A stretch of 7,692 nucleotides of DNA from Acidimicrobiaceae bacterium. GTDB lineage: Bacteria; Actinomycetota; Acidimicrobiia; Acidimicrobiales; Bog-793. This document shows positions 6,244 through 7,692 of the stretch, in pieces. The notes beneath the pieces were generated by a model. That model was not told where the DNA came from and did not search any database. It was given only the letters and a program-made list of their open reading frames with translations. Where the stretch lies: positions 1 to 7,692 of the forward strand of contig DAHUZG010000135.1 in the NCBI GenBank assembly GCA_027306715.1. Direction: 5' to 3'. The first letter of the stretch is position 1. Every line of letters begins with the position of its first letter. A program made the position numbers and the translations under genes.

Positions 6244-7692
6244 GCTCGAGCCCCGCTGCGCTGCGACTCGTGCGCTCGTCACGCCGCCTCGTGCCGGCTC
6301 GCCGGCCCGGCGCCGCGGCGGCGGCGCTGTCGCCGGTCCCGTCAACAGAGTTAGCGCGGCGCGCACGGCGCGACGTGGCGGCGCTTCGTGACCTCGTCGC
6401 CGCCCTCTGTGCCTTCGGCGTGGCAATGGTGCTCACCGCCTCGCCGATCGCCTCGATCAGCGACTACGGGTCGGTGTTCTCGATGTTCGAGCGGCAGCTG
6501 ATGTGGCTGGCGATCGGCGGCGTCGTGGCGGCGATCTCGGCGAAGCTCCCGACCACGACCTGGCAGCGCCGCGCCGGTTTGCTCGTCGCCGTCTCGTTCG
6601 GCCTGCTCGTCGCCGTGCTCGCCCCGAAGATCGGCAGCAGCGCCGGCGGATCGAGCCGCTGGATCGGCGCCGGACCACTCACGATCCAGCCGTCGGAGCT
6701 GGCCAAGCTCGCCTTCGTCGTGTTCGCCGCCGACCTCCTCGCCCGCCGCGCCGATGCCGAGGATCAGCTGCGCGCCGTGCTGCGCCCGCTCGCCATCGTC
6801 GTCGGCTCGGCGGTGCTGCTCATCCTCAAGCAACCGGACCTCGGCACGGCCCTCCTCGTCACCTGCACGGTGCTGGCGATGTGCTGGGCGGCAGGCCTGC
6901 GTCGCCGGCTGCTCGCCGGGGCGGTCGCGGTGGCGCTCCTCGGCGGGGCGGTCGGAGCCCTCGCCGCCCCCTACCGACGCGCCCGGCTGCTCTCGTTCGT
7001 CAACCCCTTCGCCCACGCCTCGACAAGCGGGTACCAGCTCGTGCAGGGCCTGCTCGCCCTCGGCTCGGGACATATCGCCGGCGCCGGAGTCAGCGGCTCG
7101 GGAGCGCCCTGGGGCCTGCTGCCGAACGCCCAGACCGACTTCATCTTCCCGATCGTCGGCAGCGACCTCGGCCTTGTCGGGGCCTCGGCGCTGATCGCGG
7201 CCTTCGCCGCCTTCTGCTGGCTCGGGCTGCGCATCGCCGGCCGCGCTCCGGACCGTTTCTCGATGCTGCTCGCCACCGGCGTCACCTGCTGGATCGCCGG
7301 GCAGGCCTTGATCAACATCGGCGGCGTCATCGGCGTGATGCCGGAGACCGGCATCCCGCTTCCTTTCGTCTCCTTCGGCGGCTCGTCGCTCGTCGTGGCC
7401 CTCTGTGGCGTCGGGGTTCTCTGGCGCATCGGTCGCGACGGCGCGCTGCAGGCTGCGGGCGAGCTTCCTGCGACCCGACCGGCGCGCCGGCGCAGCTCGG
7501 CGGCGGTGAGCAGCAGTCGACCCGGCGTGGCGCGACGGGGGACGGCGGCGGCCGGCCAGGGGCTTTCAGGGGGGTCTGCTCCGAGGAGGCGGCAGCCCCC
7601 GGCTACCGGAGTCCGGCGCCCGCCGGCGCCCCGGCGCCCTGCCCCGGCCCATCCCGGGCGCCCCGCCCCGGCCCATCCCGGGCGCCGCGCCC
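6240..7692 (+). CDS. ftsW: Septal peptidoglycan glycosyltransferase FtsW (SEDS family), 3' partial
   Basis: 484 codons are present and no stop is reached. FtsW polymerises lipid II at the septum with FtsI; family members have ten membrane helices. A basic N-terminus of about 45 residues precedes helix 1 (about 49-68). Family motifs are SSRWIGAGPLTIQPSELAK (E153, K156), KQPDLGTAL, SGYQLVQG, LPNAQTDFIF with D300 (the Asp aligned with the proposed catalytic residue), and INIGGVIGVMPETGIPLPFVSFGGSS. Several usually conserved positions differ: A260-S261 for the Asp-Pro pair, G270 for Ser after Gln, H278 for Gly, P290 for the Lys before Trp, and S308-D309 for Glu-Glu. RodA is possible, but position after murD favours FtsW. 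The core ends near residue 401; the remaining 83 residues are Arg/Pro/Ala-rich, predicted cytoplasmic, and end in an 8-residue tandem repeat. The GTG start at 6240 overlaps the murD stop. Confidence 0.92.
   Translation, partial: MSSSPAALRLVRSSRRLVPARRPGAAAAALSPVPSTELARRARRDVAALRDLVAALCAFGVAMVLTASPIASISDYGSVFSMFERQLMWLAIGGVVAAISAKLPTTTWQRRAGLLVAVSFGLLVAVLAPKIGSSAGGSSRWIGAGPLTIQPSELAKLAFVVFAADLLARRADAEDQLRAVLRPLAIVVGSAVLLILKQPDLGTALLVTCTVLAMCWAAGLRRRLLAGAVAVALLGGAVGALAAPYRRARLLSFVNPFAHASTSGYQLVQGLLALGSGHIAGAGVSGSGAPWGLLPNAQTDFIFPIVGSDLGLVGASALIAAFAAFCWLGLRIAGRAPDRFSMLLATGVTCWIAGQALINIGGVIGVMPETGIPLPFVSFGGSSLVVALCGVGVLWRIGRDGALQAAGELPATRPARRRSSAAVSSSRPGVARRGTAAAGQGLSGGSAPRRRQPPATGVRRPPAPRRPAPAHPGRPAPAHPGRRA
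7615..7686. repeat. GGCGCC-rich low-complexity tract at the right edge
   Basis: GGCGCC occurs five times, starting at 7615, 7625, 7633, 7657 and 7681, inside the sequence coding the FtsW tail. The last two copies are part of the tandem repeat. The tract resembles the left edge of the window in composition and hexamer density. Confidence 0.5.
7641..7688 (+). repeat. Two-copy 24-base tandem repeat in the ftsW tail
   Basis: Copies at 7641-7664 and 7665-7688 begin GCCCCGGCCCATCCC, share their first 22 bases, and differ at the 23rd (C or G). The period is eight codons, so the frame is kept. The encoded units are APAHPGRP and APAHPGRR. The array may continue past the right edge. Confidence 0.85.

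Noticed and set aside
4852..6426. Long minus-strand open frame opposite murD
   Set aside because: High GC with strong third-position bias leaves the antisense strand open. The translation is Arg/Gly/Ala-rich without any recognisable motif, while the + strand has every MurD signature.

Overview
This window is a stretch of a bacterial division and cell wall (dcw) cluster, entirely on the + strand and very GC-rich. It holds, in order, the 3' end of an upstream gene (probably rsmH, by position only), ftsL, ftsI, murE, mraY, murD and the 5' part of ftsW. The ftsW reading frame is still open at the right edge. High GC, GTG starts, meso-diaminopimelate-type MurE, an FtsI without PASTA domains and long Arg/Pro/Ala-rich tails suggest a high-GC Actinomycetota. 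A lineage near Acidimicrobiia is my best guess, but it rests on impression and not on any search.

Layout: 1-83 codes for a low-complexity basic C-terminus. 80-589 encodes FtsL, a bitopic division protein with a coiled coil. 586-2340 encodes FtsI, the septal transpeptidase. 2337-3845 encodes MurE, which adds the third stem residue. 3842-4873 encodes MraY, which makes lipid I. 4870-6243 encodes MurD, which adds D-Glu. 6240 to the end encodes FtsW, the septal glycosyltransferase. Coding density is essentially total, with no intergenic space. With the starts chosen here, each of the six junctions is the same 4-base ATGA or GTGA overlap, so the genes are probably one translationally coupled transcript. 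No promoter or terminator is visible.

The genes cover cytoplasmic precursor synthesis (MurD, MurE), the first membrane step (MraY) and the septal synthase pair (FtsW with FtsI) plus the subunit FtsL. murF, which normally lies between murE and mraY, is missing, and its place is taken by a clean 4-base overlap.

I do not see an undescribed system here. The points worth a second look are the missing murF, an FtsW with several altered conserved residues but a retained catalytic-type Asp, a lone pair of cysteines in FtsI, a tandem repeat in the basic FtsW tail, and GGCGCC-rich sequence at both window ends.
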